From contig CBDIDH010000001.1 in the NCBI GenBank assembly GCA_965277595.1, forward strand, positions 1,612,001 through 1,676,000: 64,000 nt of DNA, given 5' to 3'. Shown here in pieces: positions 9,211 through 17,892 of the stretch (position 1 is the first letter of the stretch; each line of letters starts with the position of its first letter). The notes below the pieces were generated by a model. That model worked only from the letters and a program-made list of their open reading frames with translations. It made no database searches and had not been told where the DNA came from. The translations under genes and the position numbers were made by a program. Source of the DNA: CBDIDH01 sp965277595. GTDB lineage: Bacteria > Planctomycetota > Planctomycetia > Isosphaerales > Isosphaeraceae.

Positions 9211-12200
9211 ATGACCCGGACAATCCACGCGCTCTTGGTCGGCATCGACGAGTATCCGACGCCGATTCCGACGCTTCATGGTTGCGTCAATGATATTGAC
9301 GCCTTCGCCTCCTACCTCTCGGCGCGTACCGGCGGTGAGTCCGCGCTCAAGCTCAAGACCCTCAAGAATGCCGAGGCGACCCGGACCGCTGTCATTGACG
9401 CCTTCCGAACCCATCTGGGCCAGGCTGGCGCCGGTGACGTGGCCCTGTTTTACTACAGCGGGCACGGCTCTCGGGAACAGGCCCCCGAAGAGTTCTGGGT
9501 CATCGAACCCGACCGCCTCGACGAGACGATCGTCTGCGTCGACAGCCGAAACGCGGGTTCGTGGGACCTCGCCGACAAGGAGATCGCCAAGTTGATCGGT
9601 GAGGTCGCCGCCAAAGGGCCTCACGTCGCGGTGATCATGGACTGTTGCCATTCCGGGTCGGGAACGCGCGAGATCGGGACGGTCGTTCGCAGAGCGCCCA
9701 TCGACCTGCGCAAGCGGCCGATCGATTCCTTCCTTGTTTCGCCAAACGAAGCGATCGCGGCGTCGCGGCGCGATCTCCATTCGAACAGGTTCGCGACCAC
9801 CGAGGGGCGGCACGTCTTGCTCGCGGCCTGCCGGTCGGACCAGACGGCGAAGGAGTATCCCGGCGACGGTCGGCCGCGCGGGGCCTTCTCGTTCTTCCTC
9901 GGAGACGCCCTCAAGGGGGCGGCCGGCGTGCCGACGTATCGAGAAATGTATGCGAGAGCCTCGGCGCTGGTCCTGGGTCAGGTCGCCGAGCAGTCTCCCC
10001 AGATTGAAGCCACGGTGGACGACGACCTTGACGGCGTTTTTCTTGACGGCGCGATTCGAGCGACTCCCGCGACCTTCACGGCCAGCGTTCAGAATGGTTC
10101 CTGGCTCATCAACGGAGGCGCCTCGGCCGGCATTCCCGCCCCGACCGGCTCGGATGCCACTCGGTTCGCGCTCTATGCCTTCGATGCCCCGGCGGAAGAC
10201 CTTGACGACCCGACCAGAGCGATCGCGACCGCCAGCGCTCAGCAAGTCATGGCGACGACCAGTCATCTAACCCTTGAAGGGGGCCTCGCCCTCGACCCGA
10301 GACAGACGTATAAAGCGCTGATTGTCAGTCTGCCGACGCCTCCGCTCGGTCTTCGCCTGGAAGGCGACCCCGCGGCCTGCGATCTCGCCCGCGCGGCGCT
10401 GCGAACGGCGAGCTATGGAGGCTATCCGTCGCCTTTTGTCCGCGAATCGACCGATGGCGAAACCTCCGAGTTTCGCCTGCTTGCGCGGGATAATCAGTTC
10501 GTGATTAACCGGCCCAACGACGAGCGTCCGCTTGTCGCGGAGATCGACGGCCTGAACCAGGCCGGAGCGGCCCTGGCCGTCCGTCGCCTTGAGCATATCG
10601 CGCGCTGGACGCAGACGTCGCGACTCCGCAACCCGACCAGCACGATCCGGCCGGATGAGGTCAAGCTCGCCATTCTGGTCAACGGCAAGGACGTCTCGGC
10701 GGCCGAGATTCGCCTGGAGTATCAGATCAAGGACGGCAGGGAGGTCGCGCCCACGTTCCGTGTCGGCATGACGAATACGGGGCAACGTACTCTCTTTTGC
10801 GGACTTCTCGATCTGACGCAGCGGTTCAGGGTTTCGGCGGGCCTGCTCAAGGCGGGGTGTGTCGCTCTCGGCCCCGGCCAGACCGCCTGGGGCAACCTTG
10901 GCGAGCCGATTACCGCGACCGTTCCCGATGATGTCTGGGCGCGGGGGATCATCGAATATCGCGACCTTCTCAAGCTGATCGTCTGCACCCAGGAGTTTGA
11001 CGCCCGGCTTCTGGAACAGCCGACCCTCGACATGCCGGTACGACGAGCGGCGACGCGAAGTCTGACTCGCAACGGTTCACTCAACCGACTGATGCGGAAG
11101 GTTCAGACGCGCGAGCTTGACGGTGACTCCGAGCCGTCGGCGATCGACGACTGGCAGACCTCCGAGGTTGCCTTCACGACTGTCCGGCCCCTGGCGACGA
11201 CCACCTTGCCCGGTCCCGGCGACGAGGCGAAGCTCGCGGCCGGGGTCACCCTCGACGGCCATCCCGCGCTCAGGGCCGAGGCTCGCCTGACGACAACGCC
11301 ACTGTCAACCCGCGACATCCAACGCGCTCTTCCCTCGCTGCTCTCTGATGATCCAAACATTTCTCAACCCTGGACATTTTCCGCCAGTCGCGGCCTTGAC
11401 CCGGGGCTCTCGGTTCTGGAATTGACAGGGGTCAACGACCCTTCGGTTGTCACGCCCGATGCGCCGCTACGCGTCAACGTTCCGCTTGCCTTGCGGAAGA
11501 ACGAGCATGTCATTCCCGTCGCCTTTGACGGCGAATTCTTCTTGCCCCTGGGACGCGTCTCAGATCGATCGGCGAATTCCAGCGTCGTCGAGATCGACCG
11601 ACTGCCGCCGCCGGTCAGCGACGAGAGATCGCTTGGCGGCGCGATCAAGATTTTCTTTCAGAAGGTGGTCGACAAGACCCTTGGCCGCGAGTTCAAATAC
11701 CCGATTCTTGGCCTGGCCGTGTTCGCCGCCGATGGAAGCGTGACCAGGACGCGCGACCTTTCAACCATTCGCGAAGCGGTCGCGAAGGCCAGACGCATCG
11801 TCCTTTTCGTCCACGGAATCATCGGCGAGACGGACACGATGGTTCCCAGCCTTCAACTGGCCCGGCTCACGGACGGCCGACCGCTCGCCGATCATTATGA
11901 CCTGGTCTTGACCTTTGATTATGAGAACCTGAACACGACAATCGCCGAGAACGGCCGCCTGTTGAAAGAGCGGCTTGAGGCGGTCGGCCTCGGCGCGGGT
12001 CACGGCAAGATTTTCGACATCGCGGCGCACTCGATGGGGGGCCTGGTCTCGCGCTGGTTCATCGAACGCGAAGGGGGCAACCAGGTCGCCAGCCGCCTCG
12101 TGATGCTCGGCACGCCGAACGGCGGATCACCCTGGCCAAAGGTCGTTGACTGGGCCACGCTCGCCCTGGCGTTCGGGCTGAATCACCTCACGGCCATCGC

Positions 12201-12636
12201 CTGGCCGGCGACGACGCTCGGCGGTCTCGCCGGACTCATTGAGAATCCGACCGTCGCGCTCAACGAGATGCTGTCGACGTCCAAGGCCCTCGCCGACCTC
12301 AAGGCGAGCCCCGACCCGGGCATCCCTTATGTCATGCTCGCCGGAAACACGTCGATTATCCGGGAAGCTGTTGATCCGACGAAACCGGAGCAAAAAAGTC
12401 TGGTCGGCCGACTTCTGGCGAAACTCAGCTCGCCCGAGTTGCTCCACACGGTCGCCGACCCTTTTTTCCTTCACGAGGCGAACGACGTGGCCGTCTCGGT
12501 CGCGAGCATGACGTCAATTCCGGCCGGCCGAACCCGGGCGCTCGATGTCCGGCCGGTCGCCTGCGACCACATGAGTTATTTTCACGACCCGGCGGGCGTC
12601 AGTGCTCTGGCCAGGGTTCTCACCGAAGGGCCTTGA
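9211..12636 (+). CDS. Metacaspase (C14) fused to a C-terminal alpha/beta-hydrolase domain
   Basis: 1141 residues. AGGAG lies about 12 bases upstream of the chosen ATG; an in-frame TTG at 9181 is less likely. Residues 1-~275 form a caspase-fold domain beginning HALLVGIDEYP, with catalytic His85 in YYSGHGS and Cys146 in DCCHSGS. Residues ~275-850 are mixed beta-rich sequence I do not recognise. From ~860 there is an alpha/beta hydrolase: oxyanion region LFVHGIIGE, nucleophile Ser941 in AHSMGGLVSRW, and LGTPNGGSPWP, as in lipase/PGAP1-like enzymes. No signal peptide is evident. In the metacaspase family this fold cleaves after Arg/Lys; the hydrolase suggests a second, lipid- or ester-directed activity. 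The CHAT/STAND gene upstream makes a conflict or cell-death role plausible. Substrate and trigger are unknown. Confidence 0.85.
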   Translation: MTRTIHALLVGIDEYPTPIPTLHGCVNDIDAFASYLSARTGGESALKLKTLKNAEATRTAVIDAFRTHLGQAGAGDVALFYYSGHGSREQAPEEFWVIEPDRLDETIVCVDSRNAGSWDLADKEIAKLIGEVAAKGPHVAVIMDCCHSGSGTREIGTVVRRAPIDLRKRPIDSFLVSPNEAIAASRRDLHSNRFATTEGRHVLLAACRSDQTAKEYPGDGRPRGAFSFFLGDALKGAAGVPTYREMYARASALVLGQVAEQSPQIEATVDDDLDGVFLDGAIRATPATFTASVQNGSWLINGGASAGIPAPTGSDATRFALYAFDAPAEDLDDPTRAIATASAQQVMATTSHLTLEGGLALDPRQTYKALIVSLPTPPLGLRLEGDPAACDLARAALRTASYGGYPSPFVRESTDGETSEFRLLARDNQFVINRPNDERPLVAEIDGLNQAGAALAVRRLEHIARWTQTSRLRNPTSTIRPDEVKLAILVNGKDVSAAEIRLEYQIKDGREVAPTFRVGMTNTGQRTLFCGLLDLTQRFRVSAGLLKAGCVALGPGQTAWGNLGEPITATVPDDVWARGIIEYRDLLKLIVCTQEFDARLLEQPTLDMPVRRAATRSLTRNGSLNRLMRKVQTRELDGDSEPSAIDDWQTSEVAFTTVRPLATTTLPGPGDEAKLAAGVTLDGHPALRAEARLTTTPLSTRDIQRALPSLLSDDPNISQPWTFSASRGLDPGLSVLELTGVNDPSVVTPDAPLRVNVPLALRKNEHVIPVAFDGEFFLPLGRVSDRSANSSVVEIDRLPPPVSDERSLGGAIKIFFQKVVDKTLGREFKYPILGLAVFAADGSVTRTRDLSTIREAVAKARRIVLFVHGIIGETDTMVPSLQLARLTDGRPLADHYDLVLTFDYENLNTTIAENGRLLKERLEAVGLGAGHGKIFDIAAHSMGGLVSRWFIEREGGNQVASRLVMLGTPNGGSPWPKVVDWATLALAFGLNHLTAIAWPATTLGGLAGLIENPTVALNEMLSTSKALADLKASPDPGIPYVMLAGNTSIIREAVDPTKPEQKSLVGRLLAKLSSPELLHTVADPFFLHEANDVAVSVASMTSIPAGRTRALDVRPVACDHMSYFHDPAGVSALARVLTEGP

Positions 12637-12652
12637 CGCCCCTTTCTGGCGG

Positions 12653-13159
12653 TCACAACTGGCCGCTGTCGGTGATTTCCACCTTCGATCGAGGCTTTCC
12701 GCTCCCCGTGCCGACGGCCTCGATCGCCTTGACGAGGTCTGAGCCTTCGGTCACCTCGCCGAAGACGACGTGCTTGCCGTCGAGCCAGGAAGTCACCACC
12801 GTCGTGATGAAAAACTGCGATCCATTCGTATTGGGACCGGCGTTGGCCATCGAAAGGAGAAACGGGCGGTCGTGCTTGAGCTTGAAGTTCTCGTCCTTGA
12901 ACTTGTTGCCGTAGATGGACTTTCCGCCAGTTCCATTGTGATTGGTGAAGTCGCCCCCTTGAAGCATGAAGTTGGGGATGACCCGGTGAAATGATGACCC
13001 CTTGTAGCCAAACCCTTTTTCATGCGAGCAGAGGGCCCGGAAGTTCTCGGCGGTCTCGGGGACGACGTCGTTGAAGAGTTCCATGACGATCCGGCCGGCG
13101 GGCTTGCCGTCGATCGAGACATCGAAAAACACGCGCGGCCTGGCGGTCTCGTTGGGCAT
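12653..13159 (-). CDS. Cyclophilin-type peptidyl-prolyl cis-trans isomerase
   Basis: 168 residues, a single compact cyclophilin domain that catalyses proline cis/trans isomerisation. The active-site signature is complete: FHRVIPNFMLQGGDFT (catalytic Arg, Phe, Gln), SQFFITT, and WLDGKHVVFGEV (Trp and His). There is no signal peptide or membrane segment, so it is probably cytoplasmic. Its 3' end faces the metacaspase gene 16 bp away, so the two are convergent and unlinked in expression. The length and the GFGYKGSSFHR segment resemble eukaryotic-style cyclophilin A, a common form in planctomycetes. Confidence 0.95.
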   Translation of the reverse strand: MPNETARPRVFFDVSIDGKPAGRIVMELFNDVVPETAENFRALCSHEKGFGYKGSSFHRVIPNFMLQGGDFTNHNGTGGKSIYGNKFKDENFKLKHDRPFLLSMANAGPNTNGSQFFITTVVTSWLDGKHVVFGEVTEGSDLVKAIEAVGTGSGKPRSKVEITDSGQL

Positions 13160-13347
13160 TGCGTCGGCTCCCGGCTAGGCTTTGAAATCCCGAAGTGGGC
13201 CCGCACCCGCTTGGGGTCGAACATCGGGGATTCCCCCCGATGAAACGCGATCGGAAAGGGGGTACTCTACCCTCCGCGACGCCTCGGCTCAAGGGTCGTG
13301 GTCGAAACAACAAAGGGGGGGCGATCTCAGGCGAGTGTCTCATCAAA

Positions 13348-14274
13348 TCACCAGAGACGCGAATCCTGATCGATCCCCGCGCGCACTTCCGCCGGCAAAC
13401 TGGGCGTGGCGCCGGGCTGGGAGGCGACGTACGCGCCGAGCCGGTTGGCCAGGTCAATCACTCGCTCCGACGGCCATTTCAGGAGGCGGCCGACCAGAAT
13501 TCCCGCCGAACAGGCATCCCCCGCGCCGACGCTATCGGCACCCGGTTGAGCGGGAAAGCGGACCGCCGGGCCGTCGGTCTTGCCGTCCCTTTCGTAAAGA
13601 GTTGTGCCCGCGGCGCCTCGGGTCAAGACGACGGCGTCGAGCGCGAATTGCCGACGAATCGCCGACGCCTGATCATCCTGGCTGGCCAGTTCCAGATTAA
13701 GGGCGTGGCAAACGCGGGGCAACTCGGCTTCATTCAGCTTGACGATCGTGGCGAGCGCGCACCCCTCGCGGATCAGGTCGAGGGGAACCTCGGCATGACG
13801 CAGGTTCACGTCAAAGAGGCGAATCGCCTGGCTCGCGGCCCGAAGAAATTGGCCAATCGCCTCGCGTGATCGAGCCCCTCGGCGAGCGAGCGTGCCGAAG
13901 CAGACCGCCTCGCACGATCCGGCGAGCCTGGACCAGACGTGCTCAAACTCAAGCTGATCCCAGGCGACGTTCTCCACGATTTCATATTCAGCGTCACCTT
14001 GCTGAACGCGAACATTGACCCGGCCGGTCGCGTGCGTATCGTCAATCTGAATGGCGTCGGTCGGCATGCCTCGCCCGGCGATCGCGGCGATCACCTCGCG
14101 GCCCAGATCGTCGCGGCCGACCCGGCTGGCCACGACTCCGCGACCGCCGATCGGAAAAAGGAGTTGATGCGCGTGGACGGCCACATTCAGCGGGGCGCCG
14201 CCGAGCGTCTGATGGTCGGCAAAGACGTCGAAAAGGGCTTCGCCAAGTCCGGCGATCGTCAGGCGAGGATTCAA
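13348..14274 (-). CDS. PfkB-family sugar kinase (fructokinase-like)
   Basis: 308 residues. The N-terminal PfkB substrate region reads AGLGEALFDVF...LGGAPLNVAVH. The C-terminal ATP/anion-hole motif reads GADSVGAGDACSAGIL, with the catalytic Asp in GAGD. The family phosphorylates sugars or nucleosides; the GEALFD start is typical of fructokinases, though RbsK-like specificity cannot be excluded. It is divergently transcribed from an RbsB-like binding protein (149-bp gap), and RbsD and aldose 1-epimerase genes lie nearby, so it may phosphorylate the imported sugar. Confidence 0.88.
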   Translation of the reverse strand: MNPRLTIAGLGEALFDVFADHQTLGGAPLNVAVHAHQLLFPIGGRGVVASRVGRDDLGREVIAAIAGRGMPTDAIQIDDTHATGRVNVRVQQGDAEYEIVENVAWDQLEFEHVWSRLAGSCEAVCFGTLARRGARSREAIGQFLRAASQAIRLFDVNLRHAEVPLDLIREGCALATIVKLNEAELPRVCHALNLELASQDDQASAIRRQFALDAVVLTRGAAGTTLYERDGKTDGPAVRFPAQPGADSVGAGDACSAGILVGRLLKWPSERVIDLANRLGAYVASQPGATPSLPAEVRAGIDQDSRLW

Positions 14275-14423
14275 GGTCGTGGTGCCTCCGGGTGCCTGAG
14301 CATCCTACCAGCCGAGGGCCGAGACGGGGAGTACCGACTAGCCTCGGGCGTCGGGCTCTCCTATCCTTGGGGGCGGCAACGAGCGAGAATCGATCAACCT
14401 CTCCGATTCAAAAAGGACGGACG

Positions 14424-15422
14424 ATGCGAGGTCTTGTCACGTCGGTCGCGGCGCTGTTGCTGGCGCTGGCGACCGGTTGCGGCGGCAATCCGACCGCCGA
14501 CCCTGTGAGCACGCCAACCCCCGCCGGTTCGAAGATCGCGGCGGGTTCAAAAGGGACGATCGGCGTCTCGGTCCTCACGCTCACGAACCCTTTCTTCAAG
14601 GAGATTGGCGACACGATCACGGACGAGGCGGCGAAACAAGGGTACAACGTGATCGTCACGAGCGGCGAGTTTGACGTGGCCCGGCAACAGAACCAGGTCA
14701 AGGATTTCATCGTCAAAAAAGTCGCCGCGATCGTCCTCTGCCCCTGCGATTCCCGGTCGATCGGCCCCGTCATCGCCGAGGCGACCACGGCGGGCATTCC
14801 CGTCTTCACGGCGGATATTGCCTGCCTGGCGCCTGGCGTCAAGGTCGTCTCGCACATCGCCTCAGACAATTACGGCGGCGGCAAGCTCGCCGGTCAAGGC
14901 ATGATCGAGGCCCTTGGCGAGGCAGGGGGAAAGGTCGTGATTCTTGACTTCAAGCAGGCGGAGTCGTGCCAGTTGCGGGTCAAGGGGTTTCGCGAAATTA
15001 TCGATCAACATAACAAGGATCGTTCCGTCGGCAAGATCGAGATCGTCGCCGAGATGCCCGGCGACGGCCAGAAAGACCAGGGTTTCAAGTGCACCGAGGA
15101 CGCCTTGCAGGCGCATGGCGACCTTGCTGGAATCTTCGCGATCAACGATCCTTCGGCCCTTGGCGCCCGCGCGGCCTTGGAAAAAGCGGGCAAGGCCGAG
15201 CAGATCAAGATCGTCGGTTTTGACGGCCAGATCGAGGGCAAGCAGGCGATCCGCGACGGTAAAATCTATGCCGATCCGATTCAATATCCCGACCGGATCG
15301 CCACGATGACAGTGGACTCGATTGTCCGTTATTTTGCGGGCGACAATGTTCCCGCCGAGCAGCTCATTCCCACGGGTCTTTATCGGATGGCCGACGGTAA
15401 GGCCGATCCCAGGCTGAAATGA
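14424..15422 (+). CDS. RbsB-like sugar ABC transporter substrate-binding lipoprotein
   Basis: 332 residues. The N-terminus is a lipoprotein signal (LLLALATGC, Cys as the first mature residue), so the protein is membrane-anchored on the outside of the cytoplasmic membrane. The body is a type-I periplasmic binding fold: IGVSVLTLTNPFFKEIGDTI, a DNYGGGKLAGQ segment, AIFAINDPSALGA, and a hinge IVGFDG. Ribose, xylose and related pentose/hexose binders have this layout. The ATG at 14424 follows AAAGGA at 14412; an earlier in-frame start would destroy the lipoprotein signal. Its stop overlaps the ATG of the permease gene (ATGA), so the two are coupled. Confidence 0.9.
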   Translation: MRGLVTSVAALLLALATGCGGNPTADPVSTPTPAGSKIAAGSKGTIGVSVLTLTNPFFKEIGDTITDEAAKQGYNVIVTSGEFDVARQQNQVKDFIVKKVAAIVLCPCDSRSIGPVIAEATTAGIPVFTADIACLAPGVKVVSHIASDNYGGGKLAGQGMIEALGEAGGKVVILDFKQAESCQLRVKGFREIIDQHNKDRSVGKIEIVAEMPGDGQKDQGFKCTEDALQAHGDLAGIFAINDPSALGARAALEKAGKAEQIKIVGFDGQIEGKQAIRDGKIYADPIQYPDRIATMTVDSIVRYFAGDNVPAEQLIPTGLYRMADGKADPRLK

Positions 15423-16750
15423 ACATGAAATCGGTTCGATCGCTGATCCGATCTCTCACGTCCGAATACGGCATGGTGCTTGTCCTGATCGGGCTCTGCG
15501 CTTTTTTCGGCGTCGTGACCCTTGCCGAGCAACATCCGGTCGGACCCGACGCCGCTCGTTCGCTCGCACGCTCGATCCGCGACACCCCGGCGCCTCAAGG
15601 CGTCGTCATCGTCGTTGGCGAAAGTCGAGACGACGCCGAGTTCGTCCGCGCTCTTGAGAAGAGTTGCCGGGCGTATCAAATCAAGGTTCTCGAAACGGTG
15701 CGCGGCCAGCCGTCCGATGCGCGTCGGGCCTTGAGCGCGCTCGGCGAGCGCGGCGAGACGGTCACGGTGATCGCCTGCAATCAAGTCACGTCGTCCTGGG
15801 GCGTTTTCGAGCCCTTGAAGGCGCGTTATCCAGGTCTGGCGAAGGCTCGGGTGATGAAGCCCGAGGGCTACCGCTGGCCCAACTTCCTCAAGACCGATAA
15901 CCTTCTTAATGTCGCCAACCAGATCGCCGTGATCGCGATCATCGCCGTCGGCATGACCCTGGTGATCATCACCGGTGGAATTGACCTTTCGGTCGGCAGC
16001 CTGATCGCCCTCTCAGCCGTTGTCACTGCCCGCCTGATCCGCGACGCCGCCGGGGGCGAGAGCACGGGCGTATCGGGGATGGTGCTGGCCAGTCTTGGCG
16101 GGATCGCCGTCTGCGCGGCCTCGGGCCTTTTCTCGGGGGCGATGGTCACGCTCTTTCGGGTGCCGCCGTTCATCGTGACCCTGGGCATGATGCTCGTTGC
16201 GAGCGGCCTGGCGTACATTGTTTCCGACGGCCAGTCGATCAACCAGGTTCCCGATGCCTTTATCCGGCTCGGCCGCGGCGCCGAGCTGTTTCGGGTGCCG
16301 AATGCGGTCGTCCTGATGCTCCTGATCTACGCCCTGGCGCACGTGGCCATGACCCGGATGGTCTTCGGCCGCTATGTTTACGCGGTCGGCGGCAACGCCG
16401 AGGCCGCCCGGCTCTCGGGCGTGCCGACGCGGCGCGTTCTCCTGCTCGTCTACACAATTTCCGCCGCGCTCGCGGGTCTGGGAGGCGTGGTGATGGCCTC
16501 GCAACTCAAGAGCGGAGCGCCGACGTATGGGCAGATGTACGAGCTTTACGTCATCGCCGCAGTGGTCGTTGGCGGCACGTCGCTGGCCGGTGGTCGCGGT
16601 CACGTACTCGGCACGCTCGTCGGCGCCTTGATTATCGCCGTCATTCAAAACGGCATGAATCTGACCGGCCTGGAAAGCTACACGCAAAAGATCGTCCTTG
16701 GCCTCGTGATCCTCGCCGCGGTCACGCTCGATCGTCTTCGAAGACCTTGA
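15419..16750 (+). CDS. RbsC-like sugar ABC transporter permease with large extracytoplasmic insert
   Basis: 443 residues, about 120 longer than typical RbsC permeases. TM1 is at ~17-36. Residues ~37-152 are soluble and resemble half of a Rossmann-like binding fold (GVVIVVGESRDDAEFVRAL...). The usual permease resumes at PNFLKTDNLLNVANQ, with the family signature GMTLVIITGGIDLSVGSLIAL (~179-199) and further TM helices to the end. The family forms the membrane channel of sugar importers. It overlaps the binding-protein gene by 4 nt. No matching ATPase gene (RbsA-type) follows, and none is present elsewhere in the window, so the energising subunit must be encoded elsewhere or be shared. Confidence 0.88.
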   Translation: MNMKSVRSLIRSLTSEYGMVLVLIGLCAFFGVVTLAEQHPVGPDAARSLARSIRDTPAPQGVVIVVGESRDDAEFVRALEKSCRAYQIKVLETVRGQPSDARRALSALGERGETVTVIACNQVTSSWGVFEPLKARYPGLAKARVMKPEGYRWPNFLKTDNLLNVANQIAVIAIIAVGMTLVIITGGIDLSVGSLIALSAVVTARLIRDAAGGESTGVSGMVLASLGGIAVCAASGLFSGAMVTLFRVPPFIVTLGMMLVASGLAYIVSDGQSINQVPDAFIRLGRGAELFRVPNAVVLMLLIYALAHVAMTRMVFGRYVYAVGGNAEAARLSGVPTRRVLLLVYTISAALAGLGGVVMASQLKSGAPTYGQMYELYVIAAVVVGGTSLAGGRGHVLGTLVGALIIAVIQNGMNLTGLESYTQKIVLGLVILAAVTLDRLRRP

Positions 16751-16861
16751 CATCGCGAACGGCCGAAGCCGACGGCCTGGAACTTGCACGAGCCAGCGGG
16801 GCATCAACCTGGATGCCGGAGCCGGACCGATCGACCGGCGCACGCGACGAGGGATTTCGCG

Positions 16862-17842
16862 ATGAGCTTTCCCAGCACGACGGGTCCTGTCCGATCAACA
16901 CTTGCGGGCAAGGGCATGTTTGCCCCGGTCGCGGACGGAATCGGCAGGCTGACCACGGTTTTCGTCAACCTCTACGCCGTTGACCTCCCCGGCGGTGGCT
17001 GGGTGCTGGTTGATACCGGCCTGCCCGGCCTCGCCTGGTATGTACAGCAGGCCGCGCAAAGTCGTTACGGCTCCTCCGCGCGTCCCGAGGCGATCGTCCT
17101 GACGCACGGCCACTTCGACCACGCCGGGAACGCCAAGGAGCTTGCCTCGGCCTGGAACGTTCCGGTTTACGCGCGGACGCTCGAAATGCCCTATCTCAAG
17201 GGCCGAAGCGACTACGCGCCTCAGGACCCGACGCCCGGCGGCGCTCTCTGTTTTCTGTCCCGATTCTTTCCTCGGACCGGGATCAACCTGGGAGACCGGA
17301 TCGTTGCCCTTCCCGTTGACGGTTCGATCCCGCCGATGCCCGGCTGGCGCTGGCTTCCCACTCCGGGGCATACCTCGGGCCACGTTTCTCTTTTTCGCGA
17401 ATCCGACCGCTGTTTGATCGCCGGCGATGCCCTGGCGACGACCGACCTTGACGCCTGGTCAACCCAGTTCACCTGGCCTCGCGAGCTTTCTCGACCGCCG
17501 ACCCCCTTCACGCCTGACTGGGAATCGGCCCGAACCAGCATCCGAACCCTCGCCAACCTTCAGCCCCGGACGATCGCCGCGGGTCACGGCCTGCCGGTTG
17601 TCGGCGACGATCTCGACCTCGGCCTGATTGAACTGGCGACCCTGATGCCCGAGCCCGAAGGGGGTCGCTACGCGCACCGACCGGCCGAATATGCCCCGGA
17701 TGGCTCGCTCGCCCTGGTTCCTCCGCCTGTTCCCGACCCCTTGCCCCGCAACCTGATGCTCGCCGCGGCCGGGGCAGGCGTGGCCCTTGGGGTTGTTTTG
17801 ATGCTCCGAAAGACCTCCCGGACGGTCATCGATCGAATCTAG
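16862..17842 (+). CDS. MBL-fold metallohydrolase with C-terminal membrane anchor
   Basis: 326 residues. The metallo-beta-lactamase motif is THGHFDHAGN, followed by TPGHTSGHVS and IAGDAL, giving the usual two-metal ligand set. Such proteins hydrolyse thioesters, lactones or phosphoesters; the substrate here is unknown. A hydrophobic stretch at the C-terminus (LMLAAAGAGVALGVVLML) ending in RKTSR could anchor it. The ATG at 16862 was chosen for the GAGGGA about 7-10 bases upstream; an in-frame TTG at 16784 would add 26 low-complexity residues. It follows the permease gene by ~110 bp but has no evident link to sugar uptake. Confidence 0.85.
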   Translation: MSFPSTTGPVRSTLAGKGMFAPVADGIGRLTTVFVNLYAVDLPGGGWVLVDTGLPGLAWYVQQAAQSRYGSSARPEAIVLTHGHFDHAGNAKELASAWNVPVYARTLEMPYLKGRSDYAPQDPTPGGALCFLSRFFPRTGINLGDRIVALPVDGSIPPMPGWRWLPTPGHTSGHVSLFRESDRCLIAGDALATTDLDAWSTQFTWPRELSRPPTPFTPDWESARTSIRTLANLQPRTIAAGHGLPVVGDDLDLGLIELATLMPEPEGGRYAHRPAEYAPDGSLALVPPPVPDPLPRNLMLAAAGAGVALGVVLMLRKTSRTVIDRI

Positions 17843-17892
17843 ACATGGAATGGACCGAAAAGGGAGAAACGATCCTTGAGGTTGGTGATGGT

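Noticed and set aside
9055..10266. 403-codon open frame on the minus strand
   Set aside because: Antisense to the metacaspase catalytic domain, which is strongly conserved; composition is typical of shadow frames.
3397..12636. Mobile-element origin of the CHAT/metacaspase locus
   Set aside because: No integrase, transposase, tRNA junction or flanking repeats were found, and base composition looks like the neighbours.
12616..12660. Terminator between the metacaspase and cyclophilin genes
   Set aside because: Only a weak GGGC/GCCC pairing with a bulge and no T-run.
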